Source: Dromiciops gliroides
Lineage: Eukaryota; Chordata; Mammalia; Microbiotheria; Microbiotheriidae
Direction: 5' to 3'
NCBI RefSeq assembly: GCF_019393635.1
Contig: NC_057862.1
Location: 94,363,159-94,427,158 of the forward strand
DNA length: 64,000 bases
The translations under genes and the position numbers were made by a program. Shown in pieces: positions 51,875 to 63,790 of this stretch. Each line of letters begins with the position of its first letter. Position 1 is the stretch's first letter. A model generated the notes under the pieces. That model was not told the DNA's origin. It made no database searches and was given only the letters and a program-made list of their open reading frames with translations.

Positions 51875-52700
51875 TTCCTAATTCCAATCTAACCTTACAT
51901 CATCTCTGCCTCTTCATGAATGAAAATGAGACTCAGCTTTCATACAGTGCATGTCCTTAGCTACGTCCACCCAGACCAATCAATCCATTGTAGATGGATG
52001 TCATTCGTCCCTCCAAAAACTGATACACCAGGGCAGGGGTATTCCATGCCAAATCCTGACTTGGAATATAGCACTTCCTTCTGGTTCCTATCACAATCCC
52101 TTGCTGGAACTAGAAAATGACTGGTTAACTCTTTCAGCTTTTAATTTGGGAAAGGGGGTGGAGTAAGAGAGGGGTGATAATGGAATGTGGAGGGGGTTTA
52201 CACTCTAATCGGGAAAGAATTCTTCTTGAGTTCCTATAAAAACCTTTCCACATTTTTCAGTGGGGAATCATTTCAGTGAGCAGTTTACTTCACTGCCTGA
52301 GACACCAAGAAGGTGACCGTACCAGGGTCTGTGAGGAGTTCCCGTGGGAGAAGCTCTATAAAAGGTAGAACTAGACAGAAATCCTAGGAAGTCATCTGCC
52401 CTATCAGCAAAAGTCTAAGGCACCAGGATGACCGACTCTACTGGCCTCCCAAACCCTGAAGTGGTTTCATTATGAGTAGCAAAGGCATTGCTAGGTTCTC
52501 AATGGCCATGGTCTGTACTTGCTACAGCACTCTGCAGGACCCTTTGGAGTCCTCTAGGGACTCTCCCTTTATCAAATTACAAACCCTCTGTTTATGGAGC
52601 TGTCGTATCCCCAAGGTGAGTGAGGCAGATACTTGGAGTAAGGAGAGTTTCTGCCTAAGGGTAGAGGTAAAGGGGTCCAATTGGAAGGAGAACAAGTATA
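51875..52700. other. no recognised feature
   Basis: Relatively GC-richer single-copy stretch with short open frames (51951-52166, 52472-52714). None has a family signature or splice support. Confidence 0.4.
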
Positions 52701-52717
52701 ACCTGAAAAGGTAGGTC

Positions 52718-52860
52718 GGGGGCAGCTAGGTGGCACAGTGGATAAAGCACCGGCTCTGGATTCAGGAGGACCTGAGTTCAAATCCGACCTCAGACACTTA
52801 ACAGTTACTAGCTGTGTGACCCTGGGCAAGTCACTTAACCCTCATTGCTCCACAAAAAAA
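52718..52860 (+). mobile_element. CORE-SINE with 12-bp target duplication
   Basis: AAAAGGTAGGTC at 52706-52717 and 52861-52872. 'B' tail (CCTCATTGCTCCACAAAA). Confidence 0.95.
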
Positions 52861-52994
52861 AAAAGGTAGGTCAGGTTGGTAACAAGGTGTCTATGAAACA
52901 ATGAAATCCGAGGACCTGGAATGTGTGAGCAAACTATTGGCCAGAGTAGATTCTCAAGCCCAGGAGTTAGTCATAGAATAAGAGGAAAACACAA

Positions 52995-53190
52995 GAGACA
53001 GAATGGATAAGGCACCAAACCTGCAGTCAGGAAGACCAAAGTTCAGATTCTGCTTCAGATAGTTAGTAGCTGTATAACCTTGGATAAGTCACTTAACTTC
53101 CCTGTGCCTCAGTTTCCTCATCTACAAAATAACAGATGTAAAACTAAATGGTCTCTGTGGTCCCAAATAGCTCAAGATCTAAGATCTTCT
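52995..53190 (+). mobile_element. MIR/MIR3-like SINE
   Basis: GTTCAGATTCTGCTTCAGAT, AACCTTGGATAAGTCACTTA, GCCTCAGTTTCCTCATCTAC, tail AACTAAATGGTCTCTGTGG. Confidence 0.85.
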
Positions 53191-53194
53191 GGCA

Positions 53195-53335
53195 AGGCAA
53201 TAAGCATTTATTAAGTACTTATGAAGTACTAGACATACCTGCTAAGTGCTAGAGATACAAATACAAAGAAAAAGAAAGACAGGCCTTGCCCTAAGGAGCT
53301 TACATTCTAACGGGGAGAAGATGACGCACAAAAAT
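53195..53335 (-). repeat. unclassified dispersed repeat, copy 9
   Basis: AAGCATTTATTAAGTACTTA, GCTAAGTGCTAGAGATACAA, TAAGGAGCTTACATTCTAAC. Confidence 0.65.
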
Positions 53336-53339
53336 GTCA

Positions 53340-54185
53340 GAATCAGAGCCTAGTGAGGAATGAGAGTTTGTCAGCCTGGCCCCTTCCCAAAATGAAGACC
53401 CTTGGGAGGAACTCATTAATTGAAGAAGGTGGCTGACATGGTGGGACAGTGTTTCAGAGTGAGAAGGCTAGAGGGGTTGAGGCAACGAAGTCCCAGGATG
53501 AGAGAGTAACTGAGTCATGGTATCCAAGTCCAGAAAGTCAGAAACAGAACCAAAAGTGGAATTGTCCAACATATTTGCCAGACCCTGTTTCCCTCGTGGT
53601 CAGAGGAGAGATTGGCTGTGCCCACTTCTGTCTTCATTGCATTTATCAAGCCATGACCTCATGCAAGGGGACTCATCAATTTCAAGTATGTTGAACATCA
53701 GAGTTGAAAGGGACATTAGAGGCTATCAAGTCTGGTGTTAAAATGTAAGAAAAATTCTAACTGGGTTATTTTCACTACCTACCACAAGAGGGAGATCTAA
53801 GTACAGATCATTGGACATACAGATGAGTCAGGATTCCCTTGTCCCTTTAGTTGTTTCTTAAGCAGGTTTTAATGAGGAAGAATAATATCCCTGGAGAAAA
53901 AGAGTATTTCTGCTCTTTGTGTCCTGAAACAGATGAAAGAAAAGTTCAAAGTTCAGGAAAAATCCATGAATATGAGTCATCAAGTGAAAATTGCATAATA
54001 TATGAATGGCTAAGCTATTTCACCAAAACTGAGTATTTCTGATAACTGAAATGAGGTCTCCCAACAGACAGAAGGACTGGGCTTTCTTCCACAGAATACT
54101 TTGTGGGGTAACCTCTTAGACCCAAATCTAACCATCTACCTAATTAAAATAGGGGACAAACATGGAATCACAGTACACCTTAAAA
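53340..54185. other. no recognised feature
   Basis: Single-copy sequence with a MIR3-like scrap near 53695-53735. Confidence 0.4.
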
Positions 54186-54199
54186 AAGATAGAAGCCCT

Positions 54200-54345
54200 G
54201 GGGAAGCTAGGTGGTGTTGTGGATAAAGCACCAGCCTTGGATTCAGGAGGACCTGAGTTCAAATCTGGCCTCAGACACTTGACACTTACTAGCTGTGTGA
54301 CCCTGGGCAAGTCACTTAACCCTCATTGCCCTCCCCACCCGAAAA
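54200..54345 (+). mobile_element. CORE-SINE
   Basis: Diverged head (GGGGAAGCTAGGTGGTGTTG). ATAGAAGCC before and TTAGAAGCC after suggest the target duplication. 'B' tail. Confidence 0.9.
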
Positions 54346-54399
54346 AACGTTAGAAGCCACAAGTTTTAATGGTAGTTTCTTGTTACTCACACAAGCTAT

Positions 54400-54895
54400 T
54401 TCATTTCTTGCCCCTGCATCTGTATGCACGTGGCTCCCACACCTGGTATGTACTCCTCTCTCCCCTCTTCCTTGAAATCACAACTCAGGTGCTATTTCCA
54501 TTTTTTTTTCAGGGAAATGAGGGTTAAGTGACTTACCCAGGGTCACATAGCTAGTAAGTGTCAAGTGTCTGAGTCTGAATTTGAGCTCAGGTCCATGTGA
54601 ATCCAGAGCCAGTGTTTTATCCTCTTTGCTACCTAGCTACCCCCTTCAGGTGCTATTTCCTAAATGAGCTCTTTCCTGACCTTTCCCTTCTGTCCCTCAC
54701 CCCAGTTATTGCCATTTTCTCCCCTTTGTAATTCCTTTTTTCTTATTACTATACATATACTTCCTATTTATTTGTGTACAAGTTGTATCCCCACCTAGTA
54801 GAATGTAAACTTATGGACAGGGATTGCTTTTGAATCCCTAGAGAGGGCCTTAAACATAATATACAGTTAATAAATATTTTGTTAAATTGAATCGT
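54400..54895 (+). mobile_element. L2 3' end, split by a SINE
   Basis: CTCCCACACCTGGTATGTAC, TGAGCTCTTTCCTGACC, CACCTAGTAGAATGTAAACT, TTAATAAATATTTTGTTAAA. Confidence 0.85.
54500..54646 (-). mobile_element. CORE-SINE with perfect 14-bp target duplication
   Basis: CAGGTGCTATTTCC at 54486-54499 and 54647-54660, within L2. Confidence 0.96.
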
Positions 54896-54899
54896 TACT

Positions 54900-55655
54900 G
54901 TCATTTTTATCATCATTATCATCATATTGTCGAAGAATTTGTTTTTTATGCTCAGAAATGGTGATTATGAGGAAATAGAATTCGGTACAATTCTCTGGAC
55001 TATTTGAGTCTTTGCTTTCATTGTTCTGTCTCCTTTTGTTTTGTTGATTAGTTGGTAGATGACCTGGTGGAGATTTTCAGCAGCAATTCTCCAGGGGAGC
55101 TTTCTGGGTTCAACATGCAGCACAAATCGTCTTTGGGAGTTCAAGCTGGAGAGCAAGTGAAGATAACTTGCTTTGAAGGATAGACACTCTGCTCTCTCCT
55201 TATCCACATGAGACCAGAACCATGAGAAATGTTTGAAAAGATGAAATATCTTAGGCATTAGCTTTTGCTTTTAAAAAGCATCTTGCTGCAGATATAGTTA
55301 GTCAAAACATGTGAAAACAGACTCTCGGTGTTCCCTTCTCCCTGGAAAAGGCTTTATCTGACTGAAAAGGCATAACCTGGTTTGCCTCTCTGCCATCTAC
55401 TCTGGATTTCAGTTAACCAAACATAATGCATTTTCTGTACCACTTGGGGTTGGACCAAACAGCATAACTAGACTTTCTTCACACTCCAGTCAATAGGGAG
55501 CTGTTGCCCTCCATATGATCTTATAAATGCCTTATCCGTTCTAAGACGAAGATGTTAAATTCACAGCTCGGTACAGTTATCTGGATCTATGACAGCCTCT
55601 GAGGGCCTCCTACCTTCATGCATAGAGGTCATGACAGTACCTTGACTTCCATTCC
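54900..55655. other. single-copy sequence with a 97-codon open frame
   Basis: 54965-55258 on the minus strand is open for 97 codons with mixed composition. I recognise no family and no splice or promoter signals, so I leave it as unassigned DNA. Confidence 0.35.
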
Positions 55656-55674
55656 ATAAGAAGATCGAGAGATG

Positions 55675-55832
55675 GGGCAGCTAGGTGGTGCAGTGGATAA
55701 AGCACCAGCCCTGGATTCAGAAGGACTTGAGTTCAAATCTGGCCTCAGACACTTGACATGTACTAGCTGTGTGACCCTGGGCAAGTCACTTAACCCTCAT
55801 TGCCCCACACAAAAAAAAACAAAAGAAGAAGA
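55675..55832 (+). mobile_element. CORE-SINE with 16-bp target duplication
   Basis: AGAAGATCGAGAGATG (55659-55674) and AGAAGATCAAGAGATG (55833-55848). Confidence 0.95.
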
Positions 55833-55887
55833 AGAAGATCAAGAGATGAGACATTTATAAGGAGATGGTTAAGACTATATATCTTGG

Positions 55888-56251
55888 TTGTTCTTCCTGC
55901 TACCCCCACCCCCCAGCCTTGCTCCTGTGGGGACTTAATTTATAGGGAGGGGCCTGTGGTGGCTGCTGTCCTGGCCACAACTGGACTTTGAAAGCCACAC
56001 ATCTGGGTAGGCCTCTCCTTGGCAAGGGCCTCTTTATCTCTTGGCCCCTCCCTTCTTGGCATTCCCTTCTGCCTATTCCCCTCAACAGGGTGGAAGGGTG
56101 GAGGGGATATCCAGGGAGGTGGGTTGGCCTTGCCTTCTTTTCTTTCCTCCTTCCTTCCCATCTTCCTCAAAAGACCCACCCAAAGTCTGGGACTTGAGGA
56201 ATGTGAGTTTGCTGATCTGAATAAAGATTCTCAGTCTTTGTTAAAAAAAAA
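55888..56251 (+). mobile_element. poly(A) retrocopy of an unidentified transcript
   Basis: Ends AATAAAGATTCTCAGTCTTTG then poly(A), with the signal about 20 nt before the A-run. Perfect 17-bp target duplication AAGACTATATATCTTGG (55871-55887 and 56252-56268). The body is GC-richer than its surroundings and matches neither SINE nor L1. It could be the 3' end of a cellular mRNA or of an LTR-derived RNA. Confidence 0.8.
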
Positions 56252-56268
56252 AAGACTATATATCTTGG

Positions 56269-56422
56269 GGGGCAGCTAGGTGGCACAGTGGATAAAGCAC
56301 CGGCCCTGAATTCAGAAGGACTTGAATTCAAATCTGGCCTCAGACACCTGACACTTACTAGCTGTGTGACTCTGGGCAAGTCACTTAACCCTTATTGCCC
56401 CACAAAAAAACAAAAAAACAAA
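56269..56422 (+). mobile_element. CORE-SINE inserted at the retrocopy's 3' target repeat
   Basis: Starts immediately after the second AAGACTATATATCTTGG and is followed by ACTACATATCTTG (56423-56435), a third version of the same target. 'B' tail. Confidence 0.94.
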
Positions 56423-56439
56423 ACTACATATCTTGCATA

Positions 56440-57215
56440 TTAGACTACGCAAATGTCAGCCACTTTCAATATAAACCAGTTTAAGGTAACAACTACAAAC
56501 AATGAGGTAGACACTTTGTAACAATATAGGAATGGAAGATTGAGAAACAGTTCTTCGTCCTCAGACCAAATGGAAGAGGGATTCTCTACACCTGGGGAGG
56601 TCCACCAGATGTTCCTCCTCTCAGATGGCATTGGGTTGATGGTAGCAAGTCCCAGAATACTCCAGATCCTTTTCAGAGGGATCCATTCCCATCAATAGAG
56701 ATCAGCCTAATCATCCAAACCACAAAAACTACAAGGAAGGATGGATTCCTATTGGCCAAATGATGAGATGCTGGTAGATGGACAGTCCAGTGACTTATCG
56801 TATCAGTACACATCTTCAAACAATCCATCTGCTGTGCCTGGCTTTAGAATTAAACAAGAAAGTAGGTTAGGTTGAATTTTCAATGTTAACAACTTGTCCC
56901 TTACTCCCCCCGCCACACACACATATACAAATTCTTTTGATTCACCAATATTTCCCTAGTCACATGATATGACTATGGAGCACCATAATTGTCAAAGAAT
57001 GAAATTCAGGGAAATTGTGGTTCACCCATACAGTATAGTTAAGTGTAAATAAATTAAAACAATGTCAACTTGCATGTAAGAAGGGTTATAAAAGATATCA
57101 TAAGGAAATATATGGTGAGAAAAGAACAGCAAGGGATAATAGACAGGAAGTTAGAATGCTGTATGAGTAACCATGACATGTTAAAAGACCTGTAGAGGTA
57201 GAGCTATAAATTGAT
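56440..57215. other. no recognised feature
   Basis: AT-rich single-copy flank. Confidence 0.4.
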
Positions 57216-57219
57216 CTGA

Positions 57220-57600
57220 TCATTCTGAAAAAATGATTTGCAATTATATATAGAAAGTGACTTTCTGACTTAGAGATTTTTTCCTAGGTATGGAATCCCT
57301 AGGAGATCAATGACAAAAAATAAATGTCCCCAAAAGTCAAAATATTTATAGCAATACTTTTTGTAGTAGCAAAGAATTGGAAACAAAGTAGATGCCCATC
57401 AGTCGAAGAATGGGTAAGCAATTGCCCCTGAACATAATGGAATACTACATACAGTATAAGAAACAATTAACCTGATACATACAGGGAAGCACGGAAAAAG
57501 TGATAGAAACTGATGAAAAATGAAGAAAGTAGAACCAGGAAAACAATATACACAATGACTACAGCAAAGTAGGAAAGAACAACAATAACAAAACAACCTA
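57220..57600 (+). mobile_element. old L1 ORF2 3' fragment
   Basis: AATATTTATAGCAATACTTT, AAGAATTGGAAACAAAGTAG, AATGGAATACTACATACAGT, AAAGTAGAACCAGGAAAACA. Confidence 0.75.
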
Positions 57601-57624
57601 AACTGGATTTGTTATCGAAATATG

Positions 57625-57836
57625 CTTCTCTTCATGACCCCATTTTGAGGTTTTCTTGGCAAAGATAATGGAGTGCTTGTCATTTCCTTCTCCAGCTCAT
57701 TTTACAGAGGAAAAAACTGAGGCAAAGAGGGTTATGTGACCTACCCATGTTCAGAGAGCTAGTAAGTATCTGATCTGGATTTGAACTCAAGTCTTTCTGA
57801 CTTCAGGCTCTATCCACTGTACCACCTAGTTGCCCA
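57625..57836 (-). mobile_element. RTE-tailed CORE-SINE
   Basis: Antisense: TGACCCCATTTTGAGGTTTT (tail), TTCTCCAGCTCATTTTACAG, GTACCACCTAGTTGCC (head). Confidence 0.88.
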
Positions 57837-57899
57837 AGCTGAATGCCTTGCAATTGTAATTGACTAAACTTGGCCCCAAAGAAAAATTACTGAAAGGAA

Positions 57900-58745
57900 C
57901 TTCTGACTTCTCTTGTAAAATTAAATTTTAATTTATCTTCATATCCACATCCGTTTCCTTCTGCCTTCTCAACCTACCATTGAGGTAAAAATTTTCAAAC
58001 ATATATAGTTAAGCAAAACAAATTCCCATATTAGCCATGTCCAAATAATGCCTCAGTTTGTACTCTGAGTCCATCATCTCTCTATCAAGAGGTGGATAAT
58101 ATCCTTCTTCTTGTGTCCTCTGGAACCACAGTTGCATTAATCAGAGTTCTAAAGTCCTTCAAAATTGTTTATCTTTATAATATAGCTGTTATTGTAGAAA
58201 TTATTCCTCTTGTTCTGCTCACTTCATTCTGTGTCATTTCATACAAGTTTCCCATGTTTTTTTAAACTTTTATTAAAGTACAATAGTATTCCATCACATA
58301 ATATACCATATCTTGTTCAACCATTATGTAATTGATGAGCACTTCCTCAGTTTTCAAATTTTTGTCATCACAAAAAGAGCTGCTCTAAATATTTTTATAC
58401 ATAGAGGTCCTTTTCCTCTTTCTTTTCCCTTTTTTGGAGTATAGATCCAGTAGTGGTATCACTGGGTCAAACGACATGCAGAGTTTAGTAGCTTTGTGGG
58501 AATAATTCCAAATTTCTGCCCAGAATGGTTGACTGCTCTACTTTTATTATTATTGTACATTAATATTGTATATTAATGTATATGTTTTCTCATTTATTAA
58601 TTTTGTATGTTTCTCATTTATTAATAGTGTATCATTAATTATGTATATTAATGTATATGTTTTCTCATAGCCTCTCTGACATTTGTCATCTTTCTTTTTT
58701 GTCAATTTTGCCAGTGTGATGGTTGTGAGGTGGAACTTTACTCCC
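57900..58745 (-). mobile_element. old L1 3' end, different subfamily
   Basis: Antisense: TCTGCTCACTTCATTCTGTG, ATAGTATTCCATCACATAAT, CACAAAAAGAGCTGCTCTAA, GTAGTGGTATCACTGGGTCA. A duplicated TTAATGTATATG-type run interrupts it at 58545-58665. Confidence 0.8.
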
Positions 58746-58934
58746 TGGCTTCTTTACAGAGATAGGAGACAAGGAAGACAGAACACTGAATGTGATATCA
58801 GACTTTTTCAATATGTGAGTTAAATTTGCTGAACTAATTTTTCTTCTTTTTTATTTATTATAAGGACGGGCTCTTTGGAAAGCAGAGGGAAAGGAATATA
58901 TTGGGAAATATAGGTCAGGTAAACAAATCATATC

Positions 58935-60205
58935 AACGTATTTATTTTTAATAATAAACATTTTCATTTAAATTTTTGAGTTCCAAATTCTATCCATCCT
59001 TCTCTCCTTCCTTTACCCCCCTTTCTAGGGGTTAAGCAATCAGATATAGATTACACATGTGAAAGTATGTAAAACATTACCATATTAGTCATTTTGTACA
59101 AGAAAACTTGAATACAAGGAAAAATGAAAGAAATAAGTGAAAAATAACATGGTTTAGTTTGTGTTCGTTCAATCAATATCAGTTCTTTCTTTGGAGTTGA
59201 ATAGTATGCCTCATCGCTAATCCTTTGGGATTGTCTTGGAACATTACCTCACTGAGAATAATTAAGTTATTCACAGTTGTTCTCCTGGTTTTGCTCATTT
59301 CACTCAGTGTCAGTTCACGTAAGTCTTTCCAGGACTTTCTGAAATCATCTTGCTTGTCAATTCTTATAGCACAATAACATTCCATCACTATCACATACCA
59401 CGGCTTGTTTAGCCATTCCCCAATTGATGGGCATTACTTTGTTTTCCAATTCTTAACCATCACAAAAAGAGCCACTATAAATATTTTTTGTACAAATAGG
59501 TCTTTTCTTCTTTTTTGGGATGTCTTTGGGATATAAACCTAGCAGTGGTATTTCTGGATCAAAGGGTATGCACACCCCCATAGTCCTTTGGGCAGAGTTT
59601 CAGATTGCTCTCCAGAATGATTGGATCCATTCACAACTCCACCAATAGTGGATTAGCATCCCAGTTTTCCGGTTTTCCCACATGCCCTCCAACATCCAAT
59701 ATTTTCCTTTTTTGTTATATTTGCCATTCTGTTAGGTATAAGGTGGTACCTCATAATTGTTTTAAATTGCATTTCTCTGATCAATAATGATTTAGAGCAT
59801 TTTTTCATATGATCATGGATAGTTTTATTTTTTGCCTGAAAACTGTCTGTTCATATGCTTTGATCATTTATTGATTGGGGAATGACCTGTATTTTTATAA
59901 ATTTGACTCAAATTTCTATATATTTGAGAAATGAGGCCTTTATCAGTGATACTTGTTGCAAAAATTCTTCCCCAGTTTTCTGCTTCCTTTATAATTTTGG
60001 TTACATTGGTTTTATTTGTGCAAAAGCTTTTAATTTTTATATAATACAAATTATCTATTTTACATTTTGTAATGCTCTCTACATCTTCTTTGATCCTAAA
60101 TTCTTCCCCTTGTTCATAAATCTGACAGATAAACTATTCTATGCTCTTTTAATTTGCTTATAATATCACTCTTTATGTAATATGTTTTATTAAAATGAAA
60201 CCAAA
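58935..60205 (-). mobile_element. L1 3' end with ORF2 C terminus
   Basis: Antisense L1 3' UTR and C-terminal ORF2. 59179-59394 is still open (IVMECYCAIRIDKQDDF, DLRELTLSEMSKTRR). Confidence 0.85.
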
Positions 60206-61080
60206 GAAAGATCTTTGGCAAATTGGGATGATATTTTTCAAAGGATACTCTGGGCTGGGCCTGACTCAGGCCACTCCCCCATTAGTTCATGTTCAATAAT
60301 GAAACAAAATGAAGCACTCACAGGTCATTTGATAGTTAACAAAAGGAGATTAATTTAGCCATAAAAGGAGAAGACTATTCAACAAGATAGGCATTGAGGA
60401 CCCTGATTTGATTTAGCTGGGCAAATTTTCTTTGCCTGAATTGTCCATTATTTTGCACTAGCCGTGCATCAAAGTGCCTAGAGCTCCTCATAGCTATTTT
60501 GTACTCTATGATAAGGAAACAACTGAAGCCTTTAGTCCCCTGAGCAAACCAAAAATTAACCTAACCAGTGCAAGGTTAGAGATTAGGCTATTGCTCCTAC
60601 CACATAGCACTTCTAGGATGACATGCATGAGAATGTTATGGGATTCATGAGTTGCAGTCTATGTGGAAGAAGGGAATACCCATATTGATGAGATCATAGA
60701 TCCATCAAAGTAATAATTTTGTGCAGTAAAGCAGTCATCTTCCTCCCCATTTACAGATGAAAAAGTTAAAGAAACAAAGCAGACTTGCTTAGAGATTACA
60801 CAGAAGGGTGGTGTCAAAATTCCAGTAGACCATCTGTGTTCATGAAAATGGTTTAGCAAGCAGAGATTACCAAATAAATACTGACCTATTTTTCCAAAAG
60901 CTCACACACAATAAATATTGAACAAGTTTATTCTATTACATCTACATTGTTTTCATCTCTGATCAAAGAGTCTCATCACTGGATCTATCCATCTTTCATT
61001 GTTTACTTGATGGTCATTTGTGGTTTCTGGGAAGTCAAAGTATGATCTGTCAGATCCACCTTTTATCCTGGAATCAGGAA
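60206..61080. other. no recognised feature
   Basis: Single-copy-looking sequence. Confidence 0.4.
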
Positions 61081-61084
61081 GAGA

Positions 61085-61190
61085 TCCTAGACTTAGGGCT
61101 GGAAGGGAACTCAAAGGTCATTTAAGATAATCCCTTCATTTTATAAATGAGCAACTCAAGCCCAGAAAAGTTGAATGATGTAAAAGATCC
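61085..61190 (-). mobile_element. MIR3-like fragment
   Basis: TAGGGCTGGAAGGGAACTCA and TTTTATAAATGAGCAACTCA. Confidence 0.65.
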
Positions 61191-61274
61191 ACACATATGG
61201 TTGACATCCTTTTTCTTTTTTTGGGGGGGGGGGAGTTGACATTTTTTCCAAGGCTTTTTATCACTCAAATATGT

Positions 61275-61445
61275 GATGCATAGACTCATAACTTTGGAGC
61301 TGAAAGAAGCTTAAGAGTCATGTAGTCCAGACTCCTGCTTTCAGGTAGATGAGGTATTATTATTCCCATTTTATAAATGATCCATATATTCCACTGGAGG
61401 CTACAAAGGTTAGATGGCTTATATTAGGTCATACAGCTAGAAAGT
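61275..61445 (-). mobile_element. MIR3-like fragment
   Basis: ACTTTGGAGCTGAAAGAAGC, TCATGTAGTCCAGACTCC, GGTCATACAGCTAGAAAG. Confidence 0.7.
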
Positions 61446-61449
61446 AGTA

Positions 61450-62280
61450 AATAATGGTGTCATTGTGTGGGAAAATCTGTTTTTTTTTTTCTGACCTAGT
61501 CTTTTGCTGTCCAATAAGATGTCTGTTCCCTAGCTATATCCTCTCCTTTCTGCATTGCCTTTCTCTGGGACTCCCTTCTCCCACTTCTACTCCCATCACT
61601 TACCCCAAATCTTCTCTTCCAGGCAAGAAACCTCCAGTTTCCTAACTGGTTTCTCTCTGACCATGACCTTAGAGAAACCAATAAGACCAAAGTAGGATCT
61701 GTCTCTATTAAACACCTGAGCTTTTCTTATCCTGGAATGACCTTGACCTTATTATTGAATGAGCTGCCATGAACCAAGAGCTAGCTAAGCTACCCTGAAG
61801 AATGGACCCAGGAGTCGCATCCGGAGCTTGGTATACATCACCTTGTACCAAGTTCCAAGAGCAGCCTCTTGTTAGACCCTCATGGGCTTCTTAGAAACAT
61901 GGCTTGAAGACCATTGTGCCCAAGGCTCCCTAGTTATATTCCTTATTTTATCCCTTCTGTTTGCCATTTCTAATTCCTCTCTTCAGGGCTTAGTCCCTGT
62001 CCCTGAGTGAAGGAATTGCTAGACTGACAGGAACTGGAGATATCAATTCTGTCTCCATTGTGAAGATGGGGAGTCTAGGTGGAATGACCTAGTATCCTTG
62101 TCTTCCTGTCCCTGCTTCCCACTCCATTGGGTGTCTCCAATTAAGATATATGGCCTTTTCTTTGGGGCTGCCCTTTGAATATGGCAAATAGAATATGGCC
62201 TATTAGTGTCAGTATTGGCCAATTCCTCTAATTCTTCTGCAAAGTCCCTTAAGTCTTAGTTTGGACCCTGACAAATGGAT
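61450..62280. other. no recognised feature
   Basis: Moderately GC-rich single-copy sequence; no exon-like frame with splice sites found. Confidence 0.4.
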
Positions 62281-62289
62281 TCCATTAAG

Positions 62290-62455
62290 CATGGTAGTAT
62301 GGTTGAAAGAGAACTTAACTGAGAGTTTAGGGATTAGTATGCTCTGCCTTTGGGCAAGTCACTTTGCTTCTAAGGATCTCATTTATTCTTCTATAAATTG
62401 AGAAGGCTAAATCAAATCATCTCTAAGGTTCCTCTTGGTCCTGAAATCTTTGGAT
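62290..62455 (+). mobile_element. MIR3-like SINE
   Basis: GGTTGAAAGAGAACTTAACT, TTTGGGCAAGTCACTTTGC, CTCTAAGGTTCCTCTTGGTC. Confidence 0.75.
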
Positions 62456-62514
62456 TCATTTATACTATTTCTCAAAAGAAGAAAGAAAGAAAAAAGTCTT
62501 TAGGAAAGAACTCA

Positions 62515-62710
62515 TAGGATCAAAGAATTAAGAGCTAGAAGGGACCTTAGAGGTCACTGAGTAAAACCCTTCTTGTTGCTAATGATTGAAACTATAGTTC
62601 CTTTGAGATTCACCCACAAGTTGCACAGCTACTAAGGGCTTGAGGTGAGATTTAAATCCAGGTCTTCCTGATTCCACATTCAGCACTCCATCCACTGTGC
62701 CATACTGTCT
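62515..62710 (-). mobile_element. MIR3-like SINE
   Basis: GAGCTAGAAGGGACCTTAGA, GTTGCACAGCTACTAAGGG, CACTCCATCCACTGTGCCAT. Confidence 0.8.
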
Positions 62711-62714
62711 GTCA

Positions 62715-63635
62715 CATTCTCAGAGGACTAAGGGGTGTGTGGGATGTTGGGAAATTCTGTGGCTGGGAAGGTAATAAACAAGCTTTATTTTCCATTTATG
62801 TTAACATCTGCCATTGACAATGTCTTGATCTTGGAGAAAATATAAAAGAGTTGGCACATCAAGGACACAGTGTGAATGAACAAGGAGGCAGAGCTTCCTA
62901 CGCAGAGAGGTCTTCCATTCTTTGTCCCAGTGCCTTTGGCTCTGTACAACTGGTGCCATGAAATGGCAGAGATGGATACATTTCAGGGACAGGCTTCAGC
63001 TTGTAATGGAGTTAGCGGTAAATAGCATTTTGGAGAGCTGGGAATCGTTCCGCCAAGTAATTTGTTTTTTAAATAGCTATGTGAGTTTGTCTACAGTGTG
63101 ATTTCCATTCCGCTAGAGCAGAAGGTGGTGTTTCTTTTGTTTATAGTATTAGTGTTATATTATTGTTGATCTCATTGTTCCTATTTGTGACATGTTTACC
63201 TCAGTGGGACAGTCATTGTAGAAGGCAAGTTGGAAGCCAATCTACACACCAAATATGCAGAAGTAAAGAAAAAGGCTCCAATTTCTCCTGCAGAGTGCAT
63301 ATTACTCCTCACTTGGATTGTTAAATTCTAATTATAGGCTGTTGATCCCCGTTAGAACCATTTATAAGCCTAAACACAGTTCTGCAAGGTCCTTTGCTGA
63401 TAGGTGTGTTCAATGCCCATTGTTGTGTAAATGCCACATTTGGGGCCTGGGACAGTTTGGCTTTCTCCAGGAAAGCATTAGAGAAAATGGGTTAAGTATG
63501 ACTAAGGACAGAGCTAGGCAAGAAGGGTTCATCCTCCTCTTGACACATAGTTATTGTAGGATTGTTGGTAGACCCCAGGGACATAGTGGTCCTGGATGTG
63601 ATGACTAAGAAAAAACTAGCTTCAGAAGCTAGTTA
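62715..63635. other. repeat-free stretch, possible conserved non-coding DNA
   Basis: No repeats noticed; carries several CpGs and a TAATTATAG homeodomain-type core near 63331. Function unknown. Confidence 0.35.
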
Positions 63636-63639
63636 CTGT

Positions 63640-63790
63640 TAATTTATTAATCCTGAGATTTTAGTTCAATTGATAAAAGAAGGAGATTGAGTCTCTAAGA
63701 GTTGAAGGAATTTCCCCAAGGTCACACTGTCACTGGGAAAGGACAGGAATCCAAGTCTCCTGACTCACAACCAGGTATTCTTTCTTCATT
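63640..63790 (-). mobile_element. MIR3-like fragment
   Basis: TCTAAGAGTTGAAGGAATTT, CCAAGGTCACACTGTCACTG, TCCAAGTCTCCTGACTCAC. Confidence 0.55.

Noticed and set aside
54965..55258. 97-codon minus-strand frame
   Set aside because: Composition is protein-like, but there is no recognised domain, no splice or poly(A) evidence and no repeat explanation; too weak to call a gene.
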